Positions 35,929-45,151 are shown, numbered from the stretch's first letter. The stretch: 64,000 nt of DNA from Streptomyces blattellae (GCF_009709555.1 NZ_WJBG01000187.1:1-64000), one strand, 5' to 3'. Numbers and translations: made by a program. The notes: generated by a model not told the origin, from the letters alone.

Positions 35929-36132
35929 GCTGTGCCCCGGACCCGTACAAAGGGAGTTTCACGTCCGGGTGATCCTTCCGCAGAGTCGTAAGACGACCTC
36001 CGCCGCGCCACTACACTGCCGTACTACATACGCGTCAGGCCCACAGCGTCGTGCGTCTCCACGCGGCCAAGCACCCCTCCACCGCCTGCGGCCGTCGGGA
36101 CGGCCGTCCGCATTGGACATGTGAGGACTCAC

Positions 36133-37722
36133 GTGAGCTCGAACCCCGTCGTACTCATTGCTGAAGAGCTGTCGCCCGCCACCGTCGACGCGTTGGGGCC
36201 GGATTTCGAGATCCGGCACTGCAACGGAGCAGACCGAGCCGAACTGCTCCCCGCCATCGCCGACGTCGACGCGATCCTGATCCGCTCGGCCACGAAGGTG
36301 GACGCCGAGGCGATCGCCGCCGCGGGCAGACTGAAGGTCGTCGCACGAGCCGGCGTCGGCCTGGACAACGTGGACGTCTCCGCCGCCACCAAGGCCGGCG
36401 TGATGGTCGTCAACGCCCCCACCTCGAACATCGTGACCGCCGCCGAGCTGGCCTGCGGTCTCATCCTCGCCACCGCCCGCAACATCCCGCAGGCGAACGC
36501 CGCGCTGAAGAACGGCGAGTGGAAACGCAGCAAGTACACCGGCGTGGAGCTGGCCGAGAAGACCCTCGGTGTGGTCGGGCTCGGCCGTATCGGCGCGCTC
36601 GTCGCCCAGCGCATGTCCGCCTTCGGCATGAAGGTCGTGGCCTACGACCCCTACGTGCAGCCCGCGCGCGCCGCGCAGATGGGCGTCAAGGTGCTGTCGT
36701 TGGACGAGCTGCTGGAGGTCTCCGACTTCATCACCGTCCACCTGCCGAAGACCCCCGAGACCCTCGGCCTGATCGGCGACGAGGCGCTGCGCAAGGTCAA
36801 GCCGAGCGTGCGCATCGTCAACGCGGCGCGCGGTGGCATCGTCGACGAGGAGGCGCTGTACTCCGCCCTCAAGGAGGGCCGGGTCGCCGGTGCCGGTCTC
36901 GACGTGTACGCGAAGGAGCCCTGCACGGACTCGCCGCTGTTCGAGTTCGACCAGGTCGTCTCCACCCCGCACCTCGGCGCCTCCACCGACGAGGCCCAGG
37001 AGAAGGCCGGTATTGCCGTCGCCCGCTCGGTCCGCCTCGCCCTCGCCGGTGAGCTGGTCCCGGACGCGGTGAACGTCCAGGGCGGCGTCATCGCCGAGGA
37101 CGTCAAGCCGGGCCTGCCCCTCGCCGAGCGCCTCGGCCGGATCTTCACCGCGCTCGCCGGTGAGGTCGCCGTCCGCCTCGACGTCGAGGTGTACGGCGAG
37201 ATCACCCAGCACGATGTGAAGGTGCTGGAGCTGTCCGCCCTCAAGGGTGTCTTCGAGGACGTCGTCGACGAGACCGTGTCGTACGTCAACGCCCCGCTGT
37301 TCGCCCAGGAGCGCGGCGTCGAGGTGCGGCTGACCACCAGCTCGGAGTCCCCCGACCACCGCAACGTCATCACCGTGCGCGGCACGCTCGGCAGCGGCGA
37401 GGAGGTCTCGGTCTCCGGCACGCTGGCCGGTCCCAAGCACCTGCAGAAGATCGTCGCGGTCGGTGACTACGACGTGGACCTCGCGCTCGCCGACCACATG
37501 GTGGTGCTGCGCTACGAGGACCGTCCGGGAGTCGTCGGCACCGTCGGCCGTATCTTCGGTGAGGCCGGGATCAACATCGCCGGGATGCAGGTCGCTCGCG
37601 CGGTGGCGGGCGGCGAGGCGCTGGCCGTGCTGACCGTCGATGACGCGGTGCCCGCGGGAGTGCTGGCCGAGGTCGCGGAGGAGATCGGGGCGACGTCCGC
37701 TCGCGCGGTGAACCTGGTCTGA
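36133..37722 (+). CDS. serA: D-3-phosphoglycerate dehydrogenase (long form)
   Basis: A 529-aa enzyme opening serine synthesis. Seen: the nucleotide motif VVGLGRIGALVAQ (about 145-157), catalytic Arg in NAARGGIVDE, His in STPHLGASTDEAQ, then the allosteric intervening domain (about 320-450) and a C-terminal ACT domain (RPGVVGTVGRIFGEAGINI). The long form with two extra domains is that of mycobacteria. GTG 36133 has GAGG at 36123; GTG 36121 would add four residues. A TACACT -10 at 36012 implies a leader of about 110 bases. Confidence 0.96.
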   Translation: MSSNPVVLIAEELSPATVDALGPDFEIRHCNGADRAELLPAIADVDAILIRSATKVDAEAIAAAGRLKVVARAGVGLDNVDVSAATKAGVMVVNAPTSNIVTAAELACGLILATARNIPQANAALKNGEWKRSKYTGVELAEKTLGVVGLGRIGALVAQRMSAFGMKVVAYDPYVQPARAAQMGVKVLSLDELLEVSDFITVHLPKTPETLGLIGDEALRKVKPSVRIVNAARGGIVDEEALYSALKEGRVAGAGLDVYAKEPCTDSPLFEFDQVVSTPHLGASTDEAQEKAGIAVARSVRLALAGELVPDAVNVQGGVIAEDVKPGLPLAERLGRIFTALAGEVAVRLDVEVYGEITQHDVKVLELSALKGVFEDVVDETVSYVNAPLFAQERGVEVRLTTSSESPDHRNVITVRGTLGSGEEVSVSGTLAGPKHLQKIVAVGDYDVDLALADHMVVLRYEDRPGVVGTVGRIFGEAGINIAGMQVARAVAGGEALAVLTVDDAVPAGVLAEVAEEIGATSARAVNLV

Positions 37723-37745
37723 GGCCCCGTTCGGGCCTTGTCCTC

Positions 37746-37787
37746 AACGCCGGACGGGCTGAGGGTTTCCTCGGCTCGTCCGGCGTT
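37746..37787. terminator. Long terminator shared by serA and the ABC operon
   Basis: AACGCCGGACG pairs with CGTCCGGCGTT (11 bp) and the intervening GCTGAGG/CCTCGGC extends the stem, giving one 42-base hairpin between the convergent units. Confidence 0.85.
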
Positions 37788-37875
37788 TCGCATGCCCGCT
37801 CCCGCACCCCCACCCGCCGGCGCGCTGGCGTCACGACAGCGGGACAAGACCCCGGACACGCTCTGCTGCGCCAGG

Positions 37876-38553
37876 TCAGGGACGCCGCCAGCCGGAAATG
37901 ACCCGCCCCTCGCGCATCTCGACGACCCGGTCCGCGAAGTGCCGTACGACCGCCCGGTCATGGCAGATGAACAGATAGCCCAGGCCCAGGTCGTCCTGGA
38001 GGTCGGCGAGCAGGTTCAGCACGCCGGCCCGGACGGACGGGTCCAGGGCCGACACCGGCTCGTCGAGGACCAGCAGGCGTGGGCCGGAGGCCAGCGCGCG
38101 GGCGATTCCGGCGCGTTGGCACTGACCGCCGGAGAGTTCGTGCGGGCGGCGGTCGCCGTACGACGGGTCCAGGCCCACCCGGTCGAGGAGTTCGGCCACT
38201 TCGCCGGGGGTGGGCCGGCGCCCCTGGACACGCAGCGGTTCCGCCACCGCGTCGCGGATGCGGTGGCGGGGGTTCAGGGAGCCGTAGGGGTCCTGGAAGA
38301 CCGGCTGCATCCGGGGGCGGAGCGGGCGCAGCTCGCGGTCCGTCAGGCTCGTCAACTCCTGTCCTTCGAAGTGGACTTCACCGCCGTCCGGGCGGCGCAG
38401 CTGGAGCACGGCCAGGGCGGTGGACGACTTGCCGCAGCCGGAAGGGCCGTTCAGGGCGAGGGTCTCGCCCGCTTCCAGCGAGAAGGACACCCGGTCCACC
38501 GCCGTGACCGTGCCGTATCGGACGACCAGGTCGCGTACGTCAAGAAGAGGCAC
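37876..38553 (-). CDS. Oligopeptide/nickel-type ABC ATPase (DppF-like)
   Basis: A 225-aa ATPase. Seen: Walker A GPSGCGKSS, Q-loop VFQDPYGSLNPR, signature LSGGQ, Walker B LLVLDEPVSALD and the His switch FICHD. It lacks the C-terminal zinc/oligopeptide tail usual in DppF, so it is the short form. The GTG lies within the 3' end of the preceding ATPase gene (14-bp overlap). Last gene of the four-gene transporter operon. Confidence 0.9.
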   Translation of the reverse strand: MPLLDVRDLVVRYGTVTAVDRVSFSLEAGETLALNGPSGCGKSSTALAVLQLRRPDGGEVHFEGQELTSLTDRELRPLRPRMQPVFQDPYGSLNPRHRIRDAVAEPLRVQGRRPTPGEVAELLDRVGLDPSYGDRRPHELSGGQCQRAGIARALASGPRLLVLDEPVSALDPSVRAGVLNLLADLQDDLGLGYLFICHDRAVVRHFADRVVEMREGRVISGWRRP

Positions 38554-39499
38554 GGTACGCCTCCTGGAGCAGGTCGGGGGTGTCGGCCCAGCGGTGGCAG
38601 GCGACCAGACGCCCCGCCACCTGCTGGGGCTCGGGTTCAGTCGCGTGACAGGCGTCCGCCGCGAGGGAGCAGCGCGGCGCGAAGGCACATCCGGGCGGGA
38701 GAGCACCCGGGGCGGGCGGGGTGCCCGGGAGGGCGGGCAGACGGCGGCGCCTGGGCGCATGTTCCGGAAGCGAGGCCAGCAGGCCCGCCGTGTACGGCGC
38801 CCGGGGACGCGCCAAGACCTCGTCCGCCGGGCCGAGTTCGGTGAGGCGCCCGGCGTACATCACCAGCATGCGGTCGGCGTGCTCCCGTACGACGTCCATG
38901 TCGTGCGTGACCAGTACGAGCGCCGCCCCGACCGCCTCGCGCCGCTCGCCGAGCACGCGCAGCACCTGGTCCCGGTGCTCCTCGTCGAGGGCGGTGGTCG
39001 GCTCGTCGGCGACGACGATGTCCGGTTCGTTGACCGTGGCCATCGCGATGACCGCGCGCTGGCGCATGCCGCCGGAGTACTCGTGCGGATACGCCCGTGC
39101 CTTGCGCGCCGCGTCCGGGATCCCCACGCGTTCGAGCGCCGCCACCGCCCGTGCCCGTGCCTCCTTGCGGGAGACGCGGGCCACCGACCGTACGGCGGCG
39201 GCGAGTTGGTCGCCCACCGGGTGCACCGGGGAGAGGGCGGAGAGGGCGTCCTGGGGGACGAGTGCGATACGACGGCCGCGCCGGTCCGACAGGTCAGGCC
39301 GGATCGTGCCGCCCGTCGTCGCGCCCGCCGGCACCATGCCCAGCAGCGCCCGAGCCGTCAGCGACTTGCCCGCGCCCGACTCGCCCACCACGGCGAGCAC
39401 CTCACGCGGGCGCACGTCGAAGGACACCCCGCGCACGGCCTCCACCCCGTCGAAGGCGATCCGCAGATCACGCACCGACAACAGCACGTCCGGCTCCAC
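38540..39499 (-). CDS. Oligopeptide/nickel-type ABC ATPase (DppD-like)
   Basis: A 319-aa ATPase. Seen: Walker A VGESGAGKSLTA, LVPQDALSALSPVHP, the signature YSGGMRQR, Walker B DIVVADEPTTALD, TLVTHDM-type switch VLVTHDMDVV, then the oligopeptide C-terminal domain with cysteines CAFAPRCSLAADAC that may bind a metal cluster or zinc. GTG 39499 is chosen because AAGGAGG lies exactly upstream; an earlier GTG at 39520 would remove that site. The gene overlaps the permease gene by 32 bp. Confidence 0.92.
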   Translation of the reverse strand: MEPDVLLSVRDLRIAFDGVEAVRGVSFDVRPREVLAVVGESGAGKSLTARALLGMVPAGATTGGTIRPDLSDRRGRRIALVPQDALSALSPVHPVGDQLAAAVRSVARVSRKEARARAVAALERVGIPDAARKARAYPHEYSGGMRQRAVIAMATVNEPDIVVADEPTTALDEEHRDQVLRVLGERREAVGAALVLVTHDMDVVREHADRMLVMYAGRLTELGPADEVLARPRAPYTAGLLASLPEHAPRRRRLPALPGTPPAPGALPPGCAFAPRCSLAADACHATEPEPQQVAGRLVACHRWADTPDLLQEAYRASS

Positions 39500-41237
39500 C
39501 GGGCGCCTCCTTCCTGGCACGGGTCACACCGGTCACCCGGGTCACTCGCCTTCCTTGTGCGTACGACGCTCCCGACACCGCGAGCCCCGCCAGCAGGGCC
39601 AGCGCCACGGCGGGCGCGAGGGCGGCCCACGGCGCCCGTTCCACATAGGCGCGCGACTCGTCGAGCAGCAGGCCCCACTCGGGCGCCGGCGGCTGTGCCC
39701 CCAGTCCCAGGAAGCCCAGCGAGGCCAGGGCGAGGGCCATACCGGGCAGTCGCAGCAGGGCGTGCCGGGCGACCGGCGCGGCCACGGACGGCAGCACATG
39801 CCGGGTCAGGATCCACCACGGCGTCGCCCCGATGGCCCGTTGGGCGGTGAGGAACGCCGACGCGCGTACCTCCTGCACCAGCGCCGCCGCATGGGCGGCC
39901 AACGGCGGCCAGGAGATCAGCGCGACCGCGAAGGCCGCACCGCCCGTGCCGGGCCCGGCGGCGGCCGCGACCAGGATCCCGACGATCACCGGCGGCAGCG
40001 CGTTCGCGATGTCCGCCGCGCCCGCCGCGACGCCCGGCAGGAAGCCGAGGCCCAGCGCGAGCACCAGGCTGACCAGGCATACGCCGGCCGCGGTGCCGAC
40101 CGTCGGCGCGGCACCGTGCCCGAGCCGGGCGAGTACGTCCCGGCCGAGTCCGTCGGTGCCGAGCGGGTGGCTCCACGAGGGCGCGGCAAGGCGGGCGGCG
40201 GTGTTCACGGCGTACGGATCCCGCGCCAGGCCCCAGCCGATCGCCACGGCAAGGACGGTGAACAGCGTCAGCGGGATCGCCGGGTGGGTACGGACCGGCC
40301 GGACCGGCGGCAGGGAGAGCCCGGCGTCACGCAGCGCGGGCCCCAGCAGCCGCCGCCGCAGCAGAGCCGCGACGGCACCCGTCACCAGGCCCAGCGCGAG
40401 CAGGGCGAGCACCGCCCCCTGGAGCAGCGGCAGGTCCTGCGACTTGGCCGCCCCGAGCGCCGTACGCCCGATGCCCGGCACCGCGAACACCGTCTCCACG
40501 GCCACCGCACCCCCGGTCAGACCGACGGCGGCCATCCCGAACTGCGGTACCAGCGGCGGCAGTACGCGCCGCAGGGCCGCCGCCGCGATACGTGCCCTGC
40601 TCACCCCGGCGCCCCGCCACAGCTCCACCCACCGCTCGTCCAGCACGGCGGGCAGCGCGTCCGCGACCAGTCGGCCGAGGATGCCGCCCGCCGGGACGCC
40701 GAGTGCGAGCGCGGGCAGGACCATGTACTCGGGCCCCTGCCAGCCCGAGGTCGGCAGCCAGCCCAGCCACACCCCGCAGACCAGCAACGCGACGGTGGCC
40801 AGCAGGAATTCGGGTACGGCAGCCAGCATCGCGGCCCCCGCCCCGGCCGACCCCCGCCCCCGTACCAGCACGGGCGCGACCAGCACGCAGGCCAGCACCA
40901 CCGCGAAGCCGAAGGCCGCACCCACCAGCCCCAGCGACACCTGGAGCCCGGCGGTGACGGACGGCAGCACCTCGGTGCCGGACACCCACGACGTCCCGAG
41001 GTCCCCGCGCACCAGATCGGAGGCCCAGCTCCCCAGCAGCGAGAGGGGACCGGCGTCCAGCCCGAGATCCCGTCGTACGGCGTCCAGCGCCTCCTTCGTC
41101 GGCTCCTGCTCGGCGGACCTGGCCCGCAGGACCGTCAGCGCGGGGTCCCTGCCGGAGAGCCAGGGCAGCAGGCCTACGGCGGCCAGGACCGCGACGAGAC
41201 ACAGGGCCCGGGTCACCCCGGCGGCGGTCGGCCTCAC
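39468..41237 (-). CDS. Fused DppB-DppC-like ABC permease
   Basis: A 589-aa protein holding both permeases of the importer in one chain. Half one (about 1-275, five to six helices) has the coupling motif ERWVELWRGAGVSRARIAAA and VFAVPGIGRTALGAA. Half two (about 295-570) has HPLGTDGLGRDVLARLGHG, AQRAIGATPWWILTRHVLP and LGFLGLGAQPPAPEWG. These are normally two genes of about 310 and 290 aa. The GTG overlaps the stop of the binding-protein gene (GTGA), so the operon is translationally coupled. Confidence 0.9.
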   Translation of the reverse strand: MRPTAAGVTRALCLVAVLAAVGLLPWLSGRDPALTVLRARSAEQEPTKEALDAVRRDLGLDAGPLSLLGSWASDLVRGDLGTSWVSGTEVLPSVTAGLQVSLGLVGAAFGFAVVLACVLVAPVLVRGRGSAGAGAAMLAAVPEFLLATVALLVCGVWLGWLPTSGWQGPEYMVLPALALGVPAGGILGRLVADALPAVLDERWVELWRGAGVSRARIAAAALRRVLPPLVPQFGMAAVGLTGGAVAVETVFAVPGIGRTALGAAKSQDLPLLQGAVLALLALGLVTGAVAALLRRRLLGPALRDAGLSLPPVRPVRTHPAIPLTLFTVLAVAIGWGLARDPYAVNTAARLAAPSWSHPLGTDGLGRDVLARLGHGAAPTVGTAAGVCLVSLVLALGLGFLPGVAAGAADIANALPPVIVGILVAAAAGPGTGGAAFAVALISWPPLAAHAAALVQEVRASAFLTAQRAIGATPWWILTRHVLPSVAAPVARHALLRLPGMALALASLGFLGLGAQPPAPEWGLLLDESRAYVERAPWAALAPAVALALLAGLAVSGASYAQGRRVTRVTGVTRARKEAPGGAGRAVVGA

Positions 41238-42721
41238 CTGACGTACGTGTCCGCCGTGACCAGCTCACGCTCGCGCGGGTCGTGCGCGGCGCCGACGACA
41301 CCGGCCGCGTCGCCCTGGATCACGCGCTCGTGGAGCATCGGGACGGCGGCGTCGGTGGCCAGCACGGCGGCCTCGGCGTCGATGACGGCCTTGCGGCGCG
41401 CGTCGCCCACCGCGGTCTCGCCCGCGCTCTTCAGCGCCTTGTCCACGGAGTCGTCCGCGAGCTGGGAGATGTTGAAGGAGCCGTCGGAGGCGAAGTCGCT
41501 GTAGAGGTACGCGGCCGGGTCGCCGGAGTCCAGGACGGTGGCCCGGGACAGGATGAACGCGTCGAACTCGCCCGCCAGCGCGTCCGATTCGATGTTGGCG
41601 TACTCGCGGACGTCCAGCTTCACCTTGAAGCCGGCCTTCTGGAGCTGCTGTTGCAGGGTGGCGGCGACCTCGGGCAGCTCGGCGCGGTCGGTGAAGGTGC
41701 CGATGGTGACGGTCTGGCCGTCCGCCTTCTTCGCCGCCGTCCGCCGCACGTCGGTGCGCAGATCGGCGGCCCACGGCAGCGCGGGCCCGAGCAGCCCCTC
41801 GGCGACGTCCGCGCGCCCCTCGTACACGCCCTCCACGATCGACTCGGCGTCGATGGCCTCGCGGGCGGCGGCCCGCAGCGAGGCGTCCTTGAAGACGCCG
41901 CTGTCGGTGTTGAGGTACAGCGTGTTGGTACGCGGCATCGGCACCTCGGTGATCAGCTCCTCGTCCAGCAGCGCCGCCTGCGACACCGGCACGGCCTCGA
42001 CGATGTCGGCCTCACCGCTGCGCAGGGCGGCGGCGCGGGCGGTGCCGTCCGGCACGAATGTCACGTCGATGCCGGGAGCCTTGGCCCGCTCGCCCCAGTA
42101 GTCGTCGTAGCGGTCGAGGGAGGCGGACGAGGTGCCGCCCACCTTCGTCAGCTCGAAGGGGCCGGTGCCCGCGCCGACGGGGTCGACCGTGTTCCCGGTG
42201 TACGCCTTCGCGGCGAGGATCGACAGCTGGGGCGAGCTGAGCCGCTGCGGGAGCAGGGGGTCCTCGTCGGCGGTGGTGACCGTGACGGTGCCGGAGTCCC
42301 GCGCTTTCGCGGTCAGCTCGACGCCGTCGAGGATGCGGGGCTTGGGGGAGGCGGTGGCCGCTTCGGTGAGGGAGTTGACGACGGCCCGCGCGGTGAGCTG
42401 CGTACCGTCGTGGAAGGTGACGCCGTCCCGGATGGTGAAGGTCCACGTCTTCCCGGACTGCGTCCACTCGGTGGCCAGGGCCGGCCGGGCATCGCCGTCC
42501 GCGTCCAGCTTCACCAGGGTCTCGGCGGTGGACCAGCGCGACAGCTTGAACGCGTCGTCGGACAGCGGGGAGAGCCCCGAGCGCGGCGGCTGCATCATCG
42601 CCAGGCGGACGCGATTCCCCGCGTCGGAGGAGGCTGACTCACTCGACGCGAAGCAGCCGGTGAGCAGCGCGGAGGCCGCGGCGACCGCGGAGAGGGGCAA
42701 CAAGCGGGCGGGCAGGCGCAC
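41234..42721 (-). CDS. Lipoprotein substrate-binding protein, SBP family 5
   Basis: A 495-aa extracytoplasmic receptor. A signal with lipobox LLTGC is followed by Ser-rich sequence and then the family 5 fold: LKLDADGDARPALATEW, WTFTIRDGVTFHDGTQLTA, VGAGTGPFELTKV. The family binds peptides, nickel or metal-chelator complexes. First gene of the operon (GTG 42721, GGAG upstream). A Fur-superfamily box, Zur-like, overlaps its promoter at 42767-42793, so a metal-dependent repressor probably controls it and the cargo is likely a metal or metallophore complex. The cargo is inferred, not shown. Confidence 0.9.
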   Translation of the reverse strand: MRLPARLLPLSAVAAASALLTGCFASSESASSDAGNRVRLAMMQPPRSGLSPLSDDAFKLSRWSTAETLVKLDADGDARPALATEWTQSGKTWTFTIRDGVTFHDGTQLTARAVVNSLTEAATASPKPRILDGVELTAKARDSGTVTVTTADEDPLLPQRLSSPQLSILAAKAYTGNTVDPVGAGTGPFELTKVGGTSSASLDRYDDYWGERAKAPGIDVTFVPDGTARAAALRSGEADIVEAVPVSQAALLDEELITEVPMPRTNTLYLNTDSGVFKDASLRAAAREAIDAESIVEGVYEGRADVAEGLLGPALPWAADLRTDVRRTAAKKADGQTVTIGTFTDRAELPEVAATLQQQLQKAGFKVKLDVREYANIESDALAGEFDAFILSRATVLDSGDPAAYLYSDFASDGSFNISQLADDSVDKALKSAGETAVGDARRKAVIDAEAAVLATDAAVPMLHERVIQGDAAGVVGAAHDPRERELVTADTYVR

Positions 42722-42778
42722 GGGACACTCCGGGTAAAGACGTGGTCAAAGGTTGAGCGCGCGACGACCGTAGCATGA

Positions 42779-42793
42779 TGACAATCATTTTCA
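42779..42793. promoter_or_regulatory. Zur-like (Fur-superfamily) box
   Basis: On the minus strand TGAAAATGATTGTCA, a 7-1-7 inverted repeat with one mismatched pair. It matches the Streptomyces Zur box as I remember it (TGAAAATGATTTTCA) in 14 of 15 bases. It lies 6 bases upstream of a TACGGT -10 element (42767-42772, minus strand), in the promoter spacer of the ABC operon. Streptomyces iron control uses DmdR1, whose site is different. Confidence 0.7.
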
Positions 42794-42845
42794 TATCCCG
42801 CTTGATCGCTGCGGGCGGCCTGCCTGCAGCGAGATCGCGGCTGTG

Positions 42846-44024
42846 TCAGAGTCGGGTGCCCTTGAGGGCCATGTGGAGCAGGAGCCGGTCCTCGCCGTCG
42901 TCGAGGGCGAGGCCTGTCAGCTTTTCGACGCGGGACAGCCGGTAGTAGAGCGTCTGCCGGTGGATGCCCAGTTCGGCTGCGGTGCGGGCGGCCTGGCCTG
43001 CGCAGTCGAGGTAGGCCTCGGCGGTGCGGGCGAGTTCGCGGTGGGCGGGGGAGAGGAGGGGAGCGACCGCCGGGTCGTGGGTGGCCGCCGGGGGCAGGGA
43101 GGTGAGGAGCCGGTACGGGCCGATGCGGTTCCACTCGGCCACCGGTCCGAACCGGGGTTCCGCGAGGGCGGCACGCGCGGCTGCCGAGGCCTCCTGCCAG
43201 GCGGTGCCCAGCTCGGCGAGACCGGTGCGCGGTTCGCCGACCCCGGCCGCGCCCGCTCCCTCCTTGAGCAGCCGCGCCGCCGCCGCGAGCGCCGGGGTCC
43301 GGGCGTCCGCCGACCGCAGCCGGACCAGTACGGCGAGGCTCTGGCCGGCGGTGCCCCACGGGACCGTGCACAGCGCCGTCGCGTGCGGGACCGTACGGGC
43401 CGACGGGGCGTCGTCCGGGTCCGCCGACGGCCAGGGCGCGGCACACACCACGGCGTGCGGGCCGTCCCCCCGAGGGCCCAGCGCGGTGCCCAGCGCCGCC
43501 ACCGCCATGTCCCGCTGCCAGCCGCGCTCGGCGGTCAGCACCGCGCGCAGCTCACGCGTGAGATCCGCGCCCGCCTGTGCCTCGTCGGCGAGCAGCGCGC
43601 CGATCCGCCCGGTCACGTCCATCGCGGCGGCGAGCTGCTGCCCGGTGGGCCCCGGCTCGCCGTCGAGCAGCCAGACGTAACCGAGGACGACACCGCGATG
43701 GCGTACGGGGAGACAGATCCGCCCCCGGTGGACCCCCGCCTCCGGAGTGGGCGGGATACGGACCGGGGCGGTCGCGCGCGTGATGCCGAAGCCCTCGAAC
43801 CACGCCCGCACCGCCGCCGTCGAGCGCCGGGTCAGGATCGAGCGGGCACGCACCGGGTCCAGGGCCGACGCGTCCAGCTCGTCCTCGCTGTCGTACGCGC
43901 CGAAGGTGATCAGCTCGAAGTCGCGGTTCTCCAGTGTCGCCGGGACGCCGAGCAACTCGGAGATCTCGTCGACCAGCTCCTGATAGTCGTCCGCTCGGTG
44001 GAAGGATGGAGTATCGGCGGTCAC
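42846..44024 (-). CDS. PucR/CdaR-type transcriptional regulator
   Basis: A 392-aa regulator. An N-terminal sensory region (about 1-170, GAF-like) and middle part are followed by the PucR C-terminal helix-turn-helix (TAAELGIHRQTLYYRLSRVEKLTGL, about 345-370). GTG 44024 has GGGAGA 9 bases upstream; an ATG at 44063 would add 13 residues. It is divergent from proline dehydrogenase and P5C dehydrogenase, so it is the likely activator of proline catabolism; that is inferred from position. It also lies downstream of, and on the same strand as, the binding-protein gene's promoter region. Confidence 0.88.
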   Translation of the reverse strand: MTADTPSFHRADDYQELVDEISELLGVPATLENRDFELITFGAYDSEDELDASALDPVRARSILTRRSTAAVRAWFEGFGITRATAPVRIPPTPEAGVHRGRICLPVRHRGVVLGYVWLLDGEPGPTGQQLAAAMDVTGRIGALLADEAQAGADLTRELRAVLTAERGWQRDMAVAALGTALGPRGDGPHAVVCAAPWPSADPDDAPSARTVPHATALCTVPWGTAGQSLAVLVRLRSADARTPALAAAARLLKEGAGAAGVGEPRTGLAELGTAWQEASAAARAALAEPRFGPVAEWNRIGPYRLLTSLPPAATHDPAVAPLLSPAHRELARTAEAYLDCAGQAARTAAELGIHRQTLYYRLSRVEKLTGLALDDGEDRLLLHMALKGTRL

Positions 44025-44126
44025 CCGGGCATTCTCCCGCAGAACCGCAGGGCCTTCATACATCTGTCTGAGAACTGCGGCACGGATGCGTGACAGCTGT
44101 CGATGGCCGACGATCGGAGGGATCCT

Positions 44127-44132
44127 TAGGTT
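44127..44132 (+). promoter_or_regulatory. -10 element (TAGGTT) of the proline dehydrogenase gene
   Basis: TAGGTT about 40 bp before GTG 44171. CTGTCTG occurs at 44063-44069 and again at 44145-44151 in the divergent gap and may be regulator half-sites. Confidence 0.45.
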
Positions 44133-44170
44133 TCACGGTGGTTCTGTCTGCTGGTTTGTGGAGGTGCCCC

Positions 44171-45151
44171 GTGCTGGCTCCCGTGATTCTCGCCGCGTCG
44201 CGCAGCGACCGGATGCGACGCCTGATCTCGGCGGCCCCGGTGACCAAGCAGGTCGTCGACCGGTTCATCGCGGGCGAGACGGTCGACGACATCGTGCCGG
44301 TCATCCAGGACCTCACGTCCAAGGGTCTGGAGCTGACCATGGACGTCGTCGGCGAGGACATCACCACCCCCGAGCAGGCCGGGGCCGCCCGCGACGCCTA
44401 CCTGGAGCTGGTCGGCCGGCTGGGGGAGCTGGAACTGGGCACGCGTGCCGAGATGTCCGTCAAGCTGTCGATGTTCGGCCAAGCCCTCCCGTCGCCCACC
44501 ACCGCCCTGCCCGTTGGGCCCTCCGGGCCCGCCCCCGCATTCCGCAGCGGTCACGAACTGGCCCTCGCCAACGTCCGCCCGGTCGTCGAGGCCGCCGCCG
44601 CCATCGGCACCACGGTCACCCTGGACGCCGAGGACCACACCACCCTCGACTCGATGTTCGCCATCCACGACGAACTGCGCAGGGACTTCCCGCAGACCGG
44701 CTGCGTCATCCAGGCCTACCTCTTCCGCACCGAGGCCGACGCCAGCCGCCTCGCCGCGAACGGCAGCCGCGTACGGCTGGTGAAGGGCGCGTACAAGGAG
44801 CCCGCCGAGGTCGCCCACCAGCGGAAGCACGAGATCGACAAGGCGTACGTCCGCGTCCTCAAGGTTCTGATGGAGGGCGACGGGTACCCGATGATCGGGT
44901 CGCACGACCCGCGCCTGCTCTCCATCGCCCAGGAACTGGCCCGGCGGGCCGGGCGCAAACTCGACGAGTACGAGTTCCAGATGCTGTACGGGATCAGGAC
45001 CGACGAACATCTGCGACTTGCCGCCGAGGGCCACCGCATGCGCGTCTACACGGCCTACGGCACCGACTGGTACGGCTACTTCATGCGACGGCTGGCGGAG
45101 AAACCGGCCAACCTGCGCTTTTTCGCTCGCAGCATGCTCACCCGAGGCTGA
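44171..45151 (+). CDS. Proline dehydrogenase (monofunctional PRODH)
   Basis: A 326-aa FAD enzyme oxidising proline to P5C at the membrane. Barrel strands include AEMSVKLSMFGQAL, TVTLDAEDHTTLDS, RLVKGAYKEPAE and the C-terminal TAYGTDWYGYFMRRLAEKPAN that holds substrate-binding arginines. About 20 extra residues (SPTTALPVGPSGPAPAFRSG) interrupt the region before HELALANVRPV, low complexity and probably a lineage insertion. GTG 44171 has GGAGG 6 bases upstream. Its 3' end is duplicated at 45217-45285. P5C dehydrogenase follows. Confidence 0.9.
   Translation: MLAPVILAASRSDRMRRLISAAPVTKQVVDRFIAGETVDDIVPVIQDLTSKGLELTMDVVGEDITTPEQAGAARDAYLELVGRLGELELGTRAEMSVKLSMFGQALPSPTTALPVGPSGPAPAFRSGHELALANVRPVVEAAAAIGTTVTLDAEDHTTLDSMFAIHDELRRDFPQTGCVIQAYLFRTEADASRLAANGSRVRLVKGAYKEPAEVAHQRKHEIDKAYVRVLKVLMEGDGYPMIGSHDPRLLSIAQELARRAGRKLDEYEFQMLYGIRTDEHLRLAAEGHRMRVYTAYGTDWYGYFMRRLAEKPANLRFFARSMLTRG

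Noticed and set aside
37738..38844. 368-codon plus-strand open frame across the ABC ATPase genes
   Set aside because: Shadow of the minus-strand ATPases, which carry complete ABC motifs.
42779..42793. Iron (DmdR/DtxR) box
   Set aside because: The Streptomyces iron box is of the TTAGGTTAGGCTCACCTAA type, which this 7-1-7 repeat does not resemble.
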